From contig NZ_CP108462.1 in the NCBI RefSeq assembly GCF_036226365.1, positions 8,166,001-8,230,000 of the forward strand: a stretch of 64,000 nt of DNA, read 5' to 3'. This DNA comes from Streptomyces sp. NBC_01262. GTDB lineage: Bacteria > Actinomycetota > Actinomycetes > Streptomycetales > Streptomycetaceae. The notes below the pieces were generated by a model. That model was not told where the DNA came from. It ran no database searches and saw only the letters and a program-made list of their open reading frames with translations. A program made the translations under genes and the position numbers. Shown here in pieces: positions 1 through 7,879 of the stretch (positions are counted from its first letter, which is position 1; each line of letters opens with the position of its first letter).

Positions 1-40
1 GATGCGTCAACTGGCAGAAGGTTCAACCGGCGAGGACACC

Positions 41-1021
41 ATGACAACGAACCTGCTCTCGGTCCAAGGACTGAGCGTCGACTACCACCTCGGCCGGCGC
101 CACGTATGCGCTGTCGAAGACGTCAGCCTCGACGTCGGAGCCGACGAGACCGTCGGCCTGGTCGGCGAATCCGGATCGGGCAAGACCACGATCGCCCGCG
201 CGGTGCTCGGCCTGGCCAAGGCCCGTGCGGGCACCATACTTTTCGACGACGAGGACATCACGCATGCCGGCAGGTCGCGGCGGCGCCGGCTGAGCAGGGA
301 CATGCAGGTGGTCTTCCAGGACCCCTACGGCTCTCTCAGCCCCACCCGAACAGTCGCGCAGACGCTGACAGAGCCGCTGCTCGCACACCGGCTCGCGTCC
401 GGGCAGACCGCACACGACCAGGCAGCCGACATGCTGGCCCGGGTGGGCCTGGAACCTGATGCACTGCGCCGGTACCCCCGGGAGTTCTCCGGCGGGCAGC
501 GCCAGCGCATCGCGATCGCTCGGGCCCTGATGCCCTCGCCGCGCCTGGTCGTCTGCGACGAGGCCGTCAGCGCGCTCGACCTGTCGGTCCAGGCCCAGGT
601 CCTCAACCTCCTGCGGACCCTCCAGCGCGAGTACCGGCTCGGCTACCTGTTCGTCGCCCACAACCTCGCCGTCGTGCGCCACATCTCGGACCGTATCGTC
701 GTCCTCTACCGCGGCGCGGTCATGGAATCCGGTCCGGCGGAAGCCGTCTGCACCAAGCCCGGACATCCGTACACCCGCGCGCTGCTGCAAGCGGTCCCGG
801 TCGCCGACCCGGACCGGCAGGCCGCCCGGCGGGCAGTCGCGACCCCCGCCGAGCATGTCTCGGCGCCCCCGACCGGTTCCGGCTGCCCCTTCGCCGCGCG
901 ATGCCCCCACGTCATCGACGCGTGCCGGCGCGAACGCCCGCCGCTCGTGGCGGCGCCAGGAGGAACCCAGGTCGCCTGTATCCGGGCAGAGGAGTTGGCC
1001 GGGTATTCACCTCCCGGGTGA
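41..1021 (+). CDS. Peptide-type ABC transporter ATP-binding protein (DppF/OppF family)
   Basis: ATP-hydrolysing subunit of an oligopeptide/dipeptide-type importer, working on the cytoplasmic face of a permease pair. From the ATG at 41 (326 aa) it shows Walker A GESGSGKT at residues 42-49, a Q-loop VFQDPYG near 91-97, the signature SGGQRQR near 150-156, and a Walker B stretch ending CDEAVSALD near 172-180. A C-terminal tail with CPFAARCP is typical of the oligopeptide-transporter subgroup. The frame is open back to base 2, but the ATG at 41 follows a GAGG and begins the normal first strand. Its partner genes must lie left of the window, since nothing to the right belongs with it. The substrate cannot be named. 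Confidence 0.9.
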   Translation: MTTNLLSVQGLSVDYHLGRRHVCAVEDVSLDVGADETVGLVGESGSGKTTIARAVLGLAKARAGTILFDDEDITHAGRSRRRRLSRDMQVVFQDPYGSLSPTRTVAQTLTEPLLAHRLASGQTAHDQAADMLARVGLEPDALRRYPREFSGGQRQRIAIARALMPSPRLVVCDEAVSALDLSVQAQVLNLLRTLQREYRLGYLFVAHNLAVVRHISDRIVVLYRGAVMESGPAEAVCTKPGHPYTRALLQAVPVADPDRQAARRAVATPAEHVSAPPTGSGCPFAARCPHVIDACRRERPPLVAAPGGTQVACIRAEELAGYSPPG

Positions 1022-1259
1022 AGGACACCGAAGCGGATGCACAACTCCTGCTGCGGCCGCACCGCCAACGCCGAGGCCTCCGCGCCGATCCGTACCGCGG
1101 AGGTTCCTCAGCGCCGATCGCGCGCAAGCCCATGTGGCACTCAGCACCTGCCGTACCGGCTGTGACGCCGGGAGCACGGACCCCTCCGCCCGACCAGGCC
1201 GAACCCGGACATGATCCTGGGCCTTGGCCCGAGGCCGGGTAGTTGGGGCTCGCAGAGCA

Positions 1260-1740
1260 TTGACTCGCTGCCTTGATCTCTGCTGGGAGGGAGATGCCTG
1301 CGGTGCTCGCGAGCATAGAGGTCGTCCAGGGTGGTCAGCCGCTGTTCGGCAGGCTGGATGGTGTGGCTCGCCTGTTCCAGCAGACACCGGATGTCTCGGA
1401 TGCGCTTGTTGATCGTCTCGGGTCGGACGCGGAACAGGGCGGCGACGGTGACCTGGGGAAGGCCGAGCCGGTAGTGGAGGAGCGCGGCCAGGAGTCTGTC
1501 AGCGAGGGTGAGGATGGGGCGGCGCCCGGTGCCGCCGTCGCCCTTGGCGCGTGGTCGGTGACCGCGCCGTTTGTCCAACTCCGTTTCCCGCTGGGCCTCG
1601 TGGAGCGTGGTCACCTGCTTCCCCGCCGCATTGCGGTACCTGATCTTGTACTCGTGAGGACACTTGGACCACCTGGAGCTTGGGTGCTCGCAGTCCTTGA
1701 GGAAGGTGCCCATGCCGTGGGCCAGGTTCTTGCTCGCCAT
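1260..1740 (-). pseudogene. Chimeric relic: phage-type integrase N-terminus joined to transposase C-terminal part
   Basis: Reading from the ATG at 1740, the first 42 or so residues (MGTFLKDCEHP, RWSKCPHEYKIRYRNAAGKQ) resemble the N-terminal arm-binding segment of Streptomyces tyrosine integrases. Near base 1614 the protein changes abruptly into a transposase-like stretch (GRRPILTLADRLLAALLHYR, ALFRVRPETINKRIRDIR, HTIQPAEQRL), which I recognise as an ISAzo13/IS5-like helix-turn-helix region. Around base 1305 the frame breaks: LDDLY is continued in another frame by AGISLPAEIKAASQ, the usual end of that transposase. There is no catalytic integrase domain and no DDE core, so neither activity can remain. 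It lies against a pirin fragment. The family names come from memory of related proteins, while the junction and the frameshift are visible directly. Confidence 0.7.
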
Positions 1741-1834
1741 CGTGGTTCTGCCTTCCGGAGCTGATGCTGACGGTTTGCTGACCACGGATGGTGCATCATG
1801 CCTCTGAGCTGGGAAGAAACGCCAGAGGCGTGGT

Positions 1835-1999
1835 ATGTGGTGGAACTTCGTCGGCCGCACCAACGACGACATCGCCCAGGCCCGTGAAGCCTGGATGACC
1901 GGCGACCGCTTCGGCGACGTCCACGGCTACGACGGCCCGCCGATCCCCGCACCCGAGCTCCCGCCTGTGCCCCTGAAACCACGGGGGCGGGTGCGCTGA
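1835..1999 (+). pseudogene. Pirin-like protein, C-terminal fragment
   Basis: An open stretch of 54 codons from ATG 1835 reads MWWNFVGRTNDDIAQAREAW, then a GDVHGYDGPPIPAPELP segment and KPRGRVR before the stop. This matches the C-terminal end of pirin-type cupins, which normally run to about 230-320 residues, so roughly three quarters of the gene is missing. The missing 5' part should lie to the left, where the integrase/transposase chimera now sits. I infer that insertion or deletion by the mobile element destroyed the gene. It is unlikely to be expressed as a functional protein. Confidence 0.6.
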
Positions 2000-2153
2000 G
2001 CCGGGATTACCGATCTGGGCCGACTCCCTCGCGGGGCGTGAATGTTTCCGCTCCGAGCTCGTCGCGCCGACCAGGCTGTCGCGCCCTGCGAGGCCCCATT
2101 GAGGGCGACCCCGCGTTCCCAGTGAGATGAGCATGCTCCGCACCGTCCTTCCG

Positions 2154-2483
2154 TCAGTCCGCGGGGCGCGGCCCGTCCCGGTCGGCGTCGTGCCTGGCGA
2201 TGACTGCCAGCAGCCCGGCGACGGTCGATCCGGCGTCGGCGGGATGCCGCAGGAGGGTGCCGGTGGCGACGTGGTACTGGTTGGAGCGGCCCTGGCGGAT
2301 GTGGGTGAGGTATCCATCGGCTTCCAGGTCGGAGATGATCTTCTGGACGGCCCTCTCGGTGAGCAGGCAGTGCTGCGCGATGTCACGCACGCGGATACCG
2401 GGATCCTGGGCGATCGCGCCGAGCACCCGGGCGTGATTCGTCAGGAACGTCCAACCTGTGCGTTGTTGTGGCACTTCAGCCAT
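2154..2483 (-). CDS. Small winged-helix transcriptional regulator
   Basis: A 109-residue protein with a single winged helix-turn-helix. Residues 11-40 (WTFLTNHARVLGAIAQDPGI, RVRDIAQHC) form the first helices, TERAVQKIISDLEADGYL (about 42-59) is the recognition-helix region, and RQGRSNQYHV (63-72) is the wing. It resembles MarR/ArsR-like regulators with no ligand domain. I chose ATG 2483 because the open frame upstream has non-coding character and the AT-rich promoter region starts just behind it. The gene is divergent from a STAS protein, and a 20-bp palindrome lies between them, 38 bases from this start. Autoregulation is therefore plausible. The ligand and targets are unknown. Confidence 0.75.
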   Translation of the reverse strand: MAEVPQQRTGWTFLTNHARVLGAIAQDPGIRVRDIAQHCLLTERAVQKIISDLEADGYLTHIRQGRSNQYHVATGTLLRHPADAGSTVAGLLAVIARHDADRDGPRPAD

Positions 2484-2520
2484 ACCTCGACCGTACGCCC
2501 TGTAATTCACGCAAGCAAAA

Positions 2521-2540
2521 ACACGATTTTTAATTCGTGT
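2521..2540. promoter_or_regulatory. Palindromic operator candidate between divergent genes
   Basis: ACACGA and TCGTGT arms flank an 8-base AT-rich spacer. This is one of the few AT-rich stretches nearby and it lies between the winged-helix gene (minus) and the STAS gene (plus). I infer it is the binding site of the winged-helix protein. Confidence 0.5.
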
Positions 2541-2615
2541 ATCCCTTGACGTGTGACGAGGTGCGGGTGGACGCTGACGAGTGATATCCGTGGCCACGAG
2601 TTGGGAGCCCCCATC

Positions 2616-3143
2616 ATGTGCAACCCCGGAACCTCTCAGCTGGCGGAGTCCGCCTGCGAGTCCTTGTCGGTACGCCTGTACCGAACCGGCGGCCGCACGG
2701 TCGCCCGCGTCTCGGGCGAGGCAGACCTCGAAGGCGCCCGGACGCTGGAGCGGGCGCTGGAGCATGCGCTCGCCTTCCCCGGCGGACTGGACCTCGACCT
2801 GACCGCAGTCCGGTTCTGCGACTGCTCGGGGCTCAACGTCCTGCTGCGCGTGCGCGGGCACGCCGAAGCCATCGGAACCACGGTCACCCTGCGGGCCGCC
2901 GCCCCCTGCGTGGAACGCCTGCTCGCCCTGACCGACACCCGCGCCCTGTTCATGGCGGCCATCCCCGAACCTGTCGTCGAACCCGTCACCGAACACAGCC
3001 GGCACCCGGACGAGGCCCACTTCACCGGCCCGGCCACCGGCGTCGACGGAAGAGCCGACCGCCTCGTACCGCCCGCCCGGGCCGGCGGCCCGCTCTTCGT
3101 GCGCTGTCTCGGCCAGCAGGATCCTGCCGCTCCCGCCGCCTGA
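2616..3143 (+). CDS. STAS-domain protein (anti-sigma factor antagonist type)
   Basis: 175 residues from ATG 2616, which follows a GGGAG. The frame opens at GTG 2553, but that extra stretch looks non-coding. Residues about 15-110 form a STAS domain: a VRLYRTGGRTVARVSGEADL strand pair, LDLDLTAVRFCDCSGLNVLL carrying the conserved Asp-Cys-Ser region where the Ser is the usual phosphorylation site, then LRVRGHAEAIGTTVTLRAAA. Such proteins bind anti-sigma kinases and release a sigma factor when unphosphorylated. The last 60 or so residues are a Pro/Ala-rich, probably disordered tail. No partner kinase is adjacent, although an anti-sigma-type ATPase is encoded at 16200-16640. The gene ends at a strong hairpin. 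Confidence 0.8.
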   Translation: MCNPGTSQLAESACESLSVRLYRTGGRTVARVSGEADLEGARTLERALEHALAFPGGLDLDLTAVRFCDCSGLNVLLRVRGHAEAIGTTVTLRAAAPCVERLLALTDTRALFMAAIPEPVVEPVTEHSRHPDEAHFTGPATGVDGRADRLVPPARAGGPLFVRCLGQQDPAAPAA

Positions 3144-3157
3144 GCCAGGAGCGAGAC

Positions 3158-3190
3158 GGGCGGCCGCGCACGTCGTGTGCGCGGCCGCCC
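3158..3190. terminator. Bidirectional terminator hairpin
   Basis: A perfect 14-bp GC stem (arms 3158-3171 and 3177-3190) with a 5-base loop sits between the converging STAS and CsbD genes, 14 bases after the STAS stop. There is no T-run, as is usual for Streptomyces. Confidence 0.75.
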
Positions 3191-3199
3191 GCCTTCCGC

Positions 3200-3233
3200 G
3201 GGTTCACCGGGTTCACCGGGTTCACCGGGTTCA
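3200..3233. repeat. Short 9-bp tandem repeat
   Basis: Three complete copies and one partial copy of GGGTTCACC lie directly behind the CsbD stop codon and include it. This is probably slippage-prone sequence, with no function evident. Confidence 0.7.
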
Positions 3234-3404
3234 GTGGCGGAAGGTGTCCTTGCCCTTCTCGACGGTCTGCTTGGCGTCGCCCTCGACCTGCTCCGCCTTG
3301 CCCTCCGTCTCCAGGCCCTTGTCGCCCGTCGCCTTGCCCGCTGCCTCCTTCGCCTTGCCCTTCATGGTCTGACCCGCGTTCCTGGCCTTCTTTCCGGCAC
3401 TCAT
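3231..3404 (-). CDS. CsbD-family stress protein
   Basis: 57 residues, very rich in Lys, Glu, Ala and Gly: MSAGKKARNAGQTMKGKAKE, then repeated GKA/EGKAEQ segments and KGKDTFRH. This is the composition and length of CsbD-type proteins, which are general-stress proteins (sigma-B controlled in Bacillus) with no known biochemical activity. ATG 3404 has AAGGAG upstream. It overlaps the end of the YihY-family gene by four bases and is the last gene of a minus-strand stress-like block. Confidence 0.85.
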   Translation of the reverse strand: MSAGKKARNAGQTMKGKAKEAAGKATGDKGLETEGKAEQVEGDAKQTVEKGKDTFRH

Positions 3405-4225
3405 GTGTCTGTCTCCTTTCGGTTCCGGTTCCGGTTCTGGTTCCGGGACTCATACAGATGACGGCCGAGCAGCGCGCCCCCGAAGACGACGAAGCCGACG
3501 CCGATCAGCCAGGACTGAACGATGAGGACGGTCCCCACCGAGCCGTAGCTCACCGCGTTCGTGACAATCAGTGGCGAGAAGACCTGCGAGGAGAACCAGC
3601 GCAGCCCCACCAGCCCGAGCATGGTCAGCACGGCTCCGGGCAGTGCCGCCCACCGGTCGATGCGGCCGCCGAGCAGAAAGCGCTGGCCCCACCAGAAGAA
3701 CAGCAGACCGAAGACGAGCGTGAGGACGATGCGGGCGCCGTTCTGCTGCCATCCGCGACGCAGTACGGTCCCGCTCTGCGCCTCGGCGAACAGGTACGCC
3801 GTCAGGGCCGCCAGCCACACCGCGCGGCGCCACACGCCGTGCCACGGACTGGCCGGCAGCTCCCAGATCTTCTGGTAGCCGGTCTCCACGCTCGCGGCGA
3901 AGGTCAGCCCGAACACCGCGAGAGCCAGCAGACTGAACGCGCTCGTCGCGCTCACCACCCGGGCCGGCGCGGCGAACAGCTCCCGCACGGCCGCCGAAGG
4001 CCGCGGCGACAGGCCCATACCGTCGATCACCCACTGCGCGAAGCCGGTGCGCTGGAACGGGGGCGCCGCCGCGGCGATCACGATCAGCAACGGCACCAGC
4101 GTGACGAATCCGAGGGCGGCGAAGCCCATGGAACGCTGCAACAGCTCCAACTCGCCGCCCTGCCGCCACACCCGCCCCACCGTCGAGCCCCGCCACACCC
4201 GGCGCAGACCCGAGACGCCCGCCAT
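3401..4225 (-). CDS. YihY/BrkB-family integral membrane protein
   Basis: 274 residues from ATG 4225, with about six hydrophobic segments, for example FAALGFVTLVPLLIVIAAAA, AFSLLALAVFGLTFAASV, IVLTLVFGLLFFWWGQ and the C-terminal GTVLIVQSWLIGVGFVVFGG. The TGYQKIWELP and RFLLGGRIDRW loops fit the YihY/BrkB family, long mis-annotated as ribonuclease BN and of unknown transport role. The C-terminus ends in an Asn-Arg repeat encoded by a GGTTCC tandem repeat at about 3420-3446. The upstream gene stops at 4264. Translation might instead begin at a CTG overlapping that stop (TRLIGDTGEG in frame), but ATG 4225 is the first standard start. Confidence 0.8.
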   Translation of the reverse strand: MAGVSGLRRVWRGSTVGRVWRQGGELELLQRSMGFAALGFVTLVPLLIVIAAAAPPFQRTGFAQWVIDGMGLSPRPSAAVRELFAAPARVVSATSAFSLLALAVFGLTFAASVETGYQKIWELPASPWHGVWRRAVWLAALTAYLFAEAQSGTVLRRGWQQNGARIVLTLVFGLLFFWWGQRFLLGGRIDRWAALPGAVLTMLGLVGLRWFSSQVFSPLIVTNAVSYGSVGTVLIVQSWLIGVGFVVFGGALLGRHLYESRNQNRNRNRKETDT

Positions 4226-4263
4226 CGCGTCCAGCCCCTCTCCCGTGTCGCCGATCAGTCTGG

Positions 4264-4728
4264 TCAGGCGCTGAGGAGACGGTCGAAGAAGGACCGGTAC
4301 TGCCGCAGGGCTATCCGCAGGTCCTCGGTGACGATCTCCTCGCCGCGGTGCCACTGCCCTTCGAGGCCGTGCTTGTGGTCGGCGAAGGTGGTGGCGAGCA
4401 GCTGCATGACCTCGGCGACGAGGCTGTCCGCCGCGCGCACGGAGCTCTGGGGGTCATCGACGAATCCCTGCTGGATCTCCTGCCACCGCAGGCGGAGGTC
4501 GTCGGCCTGCTTGGGTTCGAGGAGCGGCGCGGCATCGTCGGGCACCGGCCCGGGCGGGGACGTGTCGTCCCGGTCCCTGTCGGTGGTCCGGGCCGCGGTC
4601 CGGTCGTCGTCCTGTGTTGTCTCGGTCTGGGCGATGTCCTCGGTGGACAGGCCCTCTTGGTCGGATTCGTGGGTGGCTTCGGCTGTCTCGCCGCGTCCGA
4701 ACGCGGGCCCTCCAGGCTCTCGTCGCAT
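4264..4728 (-). CDS. Conserved actinobacterial protein, paralogue of the next gene
   Basis: 154 residues, acidic N-terminal half (TEDIAQTETTQDDD) and a helical C-terminal half. The core RWQEIQQGFVDDPQSSVRAA, then DSLVAEVMQL and LRQYRSFFDRL, is shared with the protein at 4760-5209, giving the motif W-x2-[IV]Q-x2-FVDDP-x3-V-x2-AD-x-LV. I recognise this as a family common in streptomycetes but know no function. ATG 4728 is preferred over GTG 4737 because GAGGTGAAGG stands before it. It sits in an apparent operon with membrane and stress proteins. Confidence 0.7.
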   Translation of the reverse strand: MRREPGGPAFGRGETAEATHESDQEGLSTEDIAQTETTQDDDRTAARTTDRDRDDTSPPGPVPDDAAPLLEPKQADDLRLRWQEIQQGFVDDPQSSVRAADSLVAEVMQLLATTFADHKHGLEGQWHRGEEIVTEDLRIALRQYRSFFDRLLSA

Positions 4729-4759
4729 GTCCTTCACCTCGATTACGTGCTCAACGTGC

Positions 4760-5209
4760 TCAACGGCTGCCGCTCGAAGCGGTGTCGTCCTTCAGCAGTT
4801 CCTCGAACAGCGCGCGGTAGTGGACCATCGCGCTGCGCAGTTCCTCGGTCGACGTGTCGCGCTCGCCCGTGCGTCCGTTGATCTCGTGGGCGAGGCGGTA
4901 GTGCTTCAGTGTTTCGGCGTGCTCCACGGAGAGATCCCGCTTCTGCTGCTCGTATCCCTCGGTCGGGTAGCCGCGTTCGCTCATCAGCGTCGTCACCAGC
5001 TGGTCCGCCTCGTTCACGGCATGGGCGGGATCGTCTACGAAGTGCTCCTGGACGCCGGTCCATTCCCGGGCGTACCGGTTCCGGACGGTCTGGGGCAGCG
5101 GCCTGATGTCCAGGTCCTCGTGCCGCTGCTCCCTCGCGCTCAGCTCACGCTCGGCCGCTCGGCGGCTGTGCTTTCTTTGGTCACCCGCTCGCTTACCGCG
5201 GGCCGTCAC
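4760..5209 (-). CDS. Conserved actinobacterial protein, paralogue of the previous gene
   Basis: 149 residues starting at GTG 5209, which overlaps the stop of the Rieske gene as GTGA, so translation is probably coupled. The basic N-terminus (RGKRAGDQRKHSRRAAEREL) is followed by a helical domain with REWTGVQEHFVDDPAHAVNE, ADQLVTTLM, and a C-terminal MVHYRALFEELL. The central motif and the final YR-x-LFE-LL element match the neighbour at 4264-4728, pointing to a tandem duplication followed by divergence of the charged N-termini. The function is unknown; the cellular context suggests stress protection. Confidence 0.7.
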   Translation of the reverse strand: MTARGKRAGDQRKHSRRAAERELSAREQRHEDLDIRPLPQTVRNRYAREWTGVQEHFVDDPAHAVNEADQLVTTLMSERGYPTEGYEQQKRDLSVEHAETLKHYRLAHEINGRTGERDTSTEELRSAMVHYRALFEELLKDDTASSGSR

Positions 5210-6132
5210 CGGGGCCGCGTGATGCGCACCTCGACCTGGCCGTCGGCGGTGACGCGGCTGTCGAAGGCGGGCTGCGGGGCCGTCGCGGGGCCGTGGAGGT
5301 TGGCGCCGTCGGAGAGCCGGAAGAGGCTGCCGTGCCAGGGGCACTCGACGCACCCGTCGAGGACCTTGCCCTCTGACAGGGGGCCGGACATGTGACTGCA
5401 GCGGTCGGCCAGGACATGCACCCGGTCCGCCTTGCCGTCGGGCTCCGGGATCGCGACTACCAGTACCGGGACCTCGTCGGCCATGCGGCGAACCGGCTCC
5501 CCGGCGGGGAACTCGGTCAGGGCGCCCACCCGGTGCCAGCCGGGCTCGACGAGCAGCGGCACCGCCTCGGCGTGGTTGACGCCCGCGGCCTGCCGGTATG
5601 CGAGATGGCCGCCGAGAATGCCGCCGACCGTGGCGACGGTGAGGCCGCTGAAGCCGAGGGCGCGTCCGAGGACCGGGCGGCCTTTGAGCCGGGCGGCGAG
5701 CGAGCCCGCGTACGCGGCGACGGCCGTGATGTTGGCGGCGGCGTGCACCAGGCCCACGCGGGCCTGCGGCGGACGCTGCTCGGCCCAGTCCACCCACCCG
5801 GCCAGCGCCGCGGGCCCGGCTCCGGCCAGGCCGACGGCGACCATCAGGCGGGCAGCACGGCTCTGGCCGGGCACCAGGTCGAACACCGCCGCCGACGTCC
5901 ACGCCCCGATGGGCACCTGCACCAGCGCCGGATGCATCGGGTGGCCGATCCACAGCCCCCGCAGTACATCCCGCCCCCGCCCCAGCGGCAGGGCCCGTAC
6001 GGCACGCCGCATCACGTCGGCGGCCCCGTCCAGCCACTCCTGGTCCTCCACGGCGTCCAGCGCGGCCGCCAGGGGTGGGGCCACGGAAGCGTCACGAAGG
6101 CCGGGACTCTGCGATATCCGTGTAAGCCTCAT
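5206..6132 (-). CDS. DUF2231 membrane domain fused to Rieske [2Fe-2S] domain
   Basis: 308 residues in two parts. Residues about 50-175 form a four-helix DUF2231 membrane domain (GHPMHPALVQVPIGAW, VGLAGAGPAALAGWVDWAEQ, HAAANITAVAAYAGSLAAR). Residues about 200-305 form a Rieske ferredoxin domain with both cluster motifs, DRCSHMSG and CVECPWHGS, supplying two Cys and two His for a [2Fe-2S] centre. The protein is expected in the membrane with the cluster facing one side, as an electron-transfer module of unknown partner. The fusion is common in actinomycetes. Its stop overlaps the start of the next gene, and it is probably the lead gene of the minus-strand block below it. Confidence 0.88.
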   Translation of the reverse strand: MRLTRISQSPGLRDASVAPPLAAALDAVEDQEWLDGAADVMRRAVRALPLGRGRDVLRGLWIGHPMHPALVQVPIGAWTSAAVFDLVPGQSRAARLMVAVGLAGAGPAALAGWVDWAEQRPPQARVGLVHAAANITAVAAYAGSLAARLKGRPVLGRALGFSGLTVATVGGILGGHLAYRQAAGVNHAEAVPLLVEPGWHRVGALTEFPAGEPVRRMADEVPVLVVAIPEPDGKADRVHVLADRCSHMSGPLSEGKVLDGCVECPWHGSLFRLSDGANLHGPATAPQPAFDSRVTADGQVEVRITRPR

Positions 6133-6214
6133 AAGATCCGGCTTTCCGTGCCTTGATCTGGCAAACCCTTGCGTTTCGGACCGGCTGATCAGCGCCGGGT
6201 TTCGTCGGCGGGGC

Positions 6215-6385
6215 TCACCACCGGTACCAGCGCGACCTGCCGCCTTCGGCGCCGGTGCCCCGTACGAGGAAGCCCAGCAGCCAGACCACGAGCACGACCA
6301 GCGCTATCCACCACAACACCTTCACCGCGAATCCGACACCGAAGAGAATCAGGACCAGAAGCAGCACCAGAATCAGCGGCAACAT
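6215..6385 (-). CDS. Small hydrophobic membrane peptide
   Basis: 56 residues, nearly all membrane-spanning: MLPLILVLLLVLILFGVGFA, then VKVLWWIALVVLVVWLLGFL, ending in a short basic tail RSRWYRW. Two helices with a tight turn are likely. ATG 6385 has a perfect AGGAGGT eight bases upstream, which makes this small gene convincing. It resembles the Lmo0937/DUF5670-type hydrophobic peptides seen in stress regulons. A GGGTAC box on the minus strand at 6411-6416 could be a sigma-B-type -10, though no good -35 is visible. Confidence 0.8.
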   Translation of the reverse strand: MLPLILVLLLVLILFGVGFAVKVLWWIALVVLVVWLLGFLVRGTGAEGGRSRWYRW

Positions 6386-6695
6386 CTTCGGCACCTCCTG
6401 GAATCCGCGTGTACCCTGCGGCCGAATCCAGCGTTCGCATGTGCCATGTGCGCTGTCCGGGCGCCGAGCCGGGGGGTGAGAGAAACCCGGCGCCCGGGAC
6501 CTGCACATTCACGGCCGCTCAGCCGCAGTCATCGGGTGCCCGCCGCCTCGCGGCCAAAACCTGGCCACGAGCCGCACATCGAATCGGCAGCGCGAACCAG
6601 CACAGGGCGAACCACAGCACCATCCCGATGACCACCCTGTTGTCGTACCGAGCTGTTGGCCGTGCTGTTCGAACAGCTGTCTGGGTGGGTAGCGT
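6386..6695. other. Intergenic region without a convincing gene
   Basis: 310 bases between divergent genes. A GGGTAC box (minus, 6411-6416) may serve the hydrophobic peptide gene. A 38-codon minus-strand frame at 6519-6635 has one hydrophobic stretch (MVLWFALCWFALPI) but no ribosome site, so I do not call it. Confidence 0.4.
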
Positions 6696-7091
6696 GTGAG
6701 CGTGGCGGTGTTCGAGGCTGTTCAGGTGAACCTGTGGTGCGACGACGTGGAACGCTGCGCAGCGTTCTTCCGTAGCCTCGGGATGCCGGAGAAATTTCGC
6801 TTCCCGTCCGACGGTGAGCCGCACCAGGTCGAGGTGCAGGCTGCTGGCGTCCGGATCGGGTTCAGCTCGGCCCGCGTGGGCAGCGAGCTTTTCGGCATCG
6901 CCACGACGCCTGGGGAAAACACTGAGGTCGTGTTGTGGTGCAACGATGTTGACGGCCTGCATCAGATGGCGCTCGATGCAGGGGGCGAGCCGCTGACGGC
7001 TCCGACCGACTCGCCGGACGGACGTCTTCGATATGCCTGGCTGCGCGATCCTGAGGGTCATCGCGTGAAGTTTGTGCAGGAACGCAGCTGA
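6696..7091 (+). CDS. VOC-superfamily protein (glyoxalase/bleomycin-resistance fold)
   Basis: 131 residues from GTG 6696, with GTG 6702 an alternative. Two beta-alpha-beta-beta-beta units are visible. The first begins VQVNLWCDDVERCAAFFRSL, and the second has TEVVLWCNDVDGLHQMALDA and ends LRYAWLRDPEGHRVKFVQE, with the usual DPEGH near the C-terminus and its terminal Glu metal-ligand position. Members include dioxygenases, lyases and drug-binding resistance proteins, and nothing here fixes which. It is a single gene, followed by transposase relics. Confidence 0.8.
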   Translation: MSVAVFEAVQVNLWCDDVERCAAFFRSLGMPEKFRFPSDGEPHQVEVQAAGVRIGFSSARVGSELFGIATTPGENTEVVLWCNDVDGLHQMALDAGGEPLTAPTDSPDGRLRYAWLRDPEGHRVKFVQERS

Positions 7092-7199
7092 GTGGCTGTT
7101 GTCGGTCCGATCTTGAGGGTGTGTCGAACGGGAGTCTCGATAACCGAGATCCAGGAGACCCTGTTGCCGCAGTTGTATGCATGCGCTCGTGCGGGCGGA

Positions 7200-7635
7200 G
7201 TTCAACTCGGCTGCACCGACGTGTGACGGACGCGGAGTGGACCGTGGTCCGGCCGCTGCTGCCGGTGCCGGGCTGGCTCTGCGGGGCCGGGGCGGGCAGC
7301 CGGAGGCGTACTGCCACCGGGCGATACTCGATGCGATCCGATACCCGGTCGACAATGGCATCAAGCGGCGGGCGATGCCCGCCGACCTGCCGCCGTGAGA
7401 CCGGGTCTACGCGTTCTTCCGCCGCTGGCGCGCGCCAGGGTCCGCGAGAAGCTGTGCCGCGACGTGGAGCCGACAGCGGGAGTGATCGACTCGCAGTCCG
7501 TCAAGGCGGACACCGCCGCCCAGGCGCTGCTGCGGCAAGTCGCCGACACACACCACCAGTTGGCGCTGGTCTGGGCCGACGGCGGTTACACCGGCAGCCT
7601 CGTCGCCCACCTCATGCGCACCCGCCGCCTGGCCC
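7200..7635 (+). pseudogene. IS5-type transposase relic, multiply frameshifted
   Basis: Pieces of one IS5-family transposase appear in successive frames. VTDAEWTVVRPLLPVPGWL starts near 7223, RGGQPEAYCHRAILDAIRYP and NGIKRRAMPADLPP follow in a second frame, and EPTAGVIDSQSVKAD plus LALVWADGGYTGSLV in a third. The segment between KAD and the QALLRQV stretch is far too short, so part of the DDE core is deleted as well. The element is dead. Together with the C-terminal relic at 8512-8625 it brackets the GNAT gene. Confidence 0.8.
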
Positions 7636-7879
7636 GGCCACACCCGCAGCGGGCGTGAACCGGCCCGGCTGCCGCTCCAGAGCCTCCACCCGCGCCGGCA
7701 CCACGTCCATGCCGAACAAGACGGCCATCTCCCGGCAGGTCAGCGGCCCTTGACCGAGCCGGACTGCTCTCCGCGCGAGCGGAGATGACCCGTGGACCAA
7801 GGTCACGCAGGGGCGCGGCTAAGAGGTCGTCTCGTTTGGTGCCGAAGGGACAGGAGCTGGGCTCGGTGGGTTCGGATGT

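Noticed and set aside
23..910. Long minus-strand frame opposite the ABC ATPase
   Set aside because: Shadow of the GC-rich plus-strand gene; no domain, and the plus strand has all ABC motifs.
2618..5395. 925-codon plus-strand open frame across the STAS-to-Rieske region
   Set aside because: Composition is Arg/Pro-rich nonsense and it crosses a terminator and five real genes on both strands.
6519..6635. 38-codon minus-strand frame with a hydrophobic stretch
   Set aside because: No ribosome site and no neighbour support; too short to distinguish from chance.
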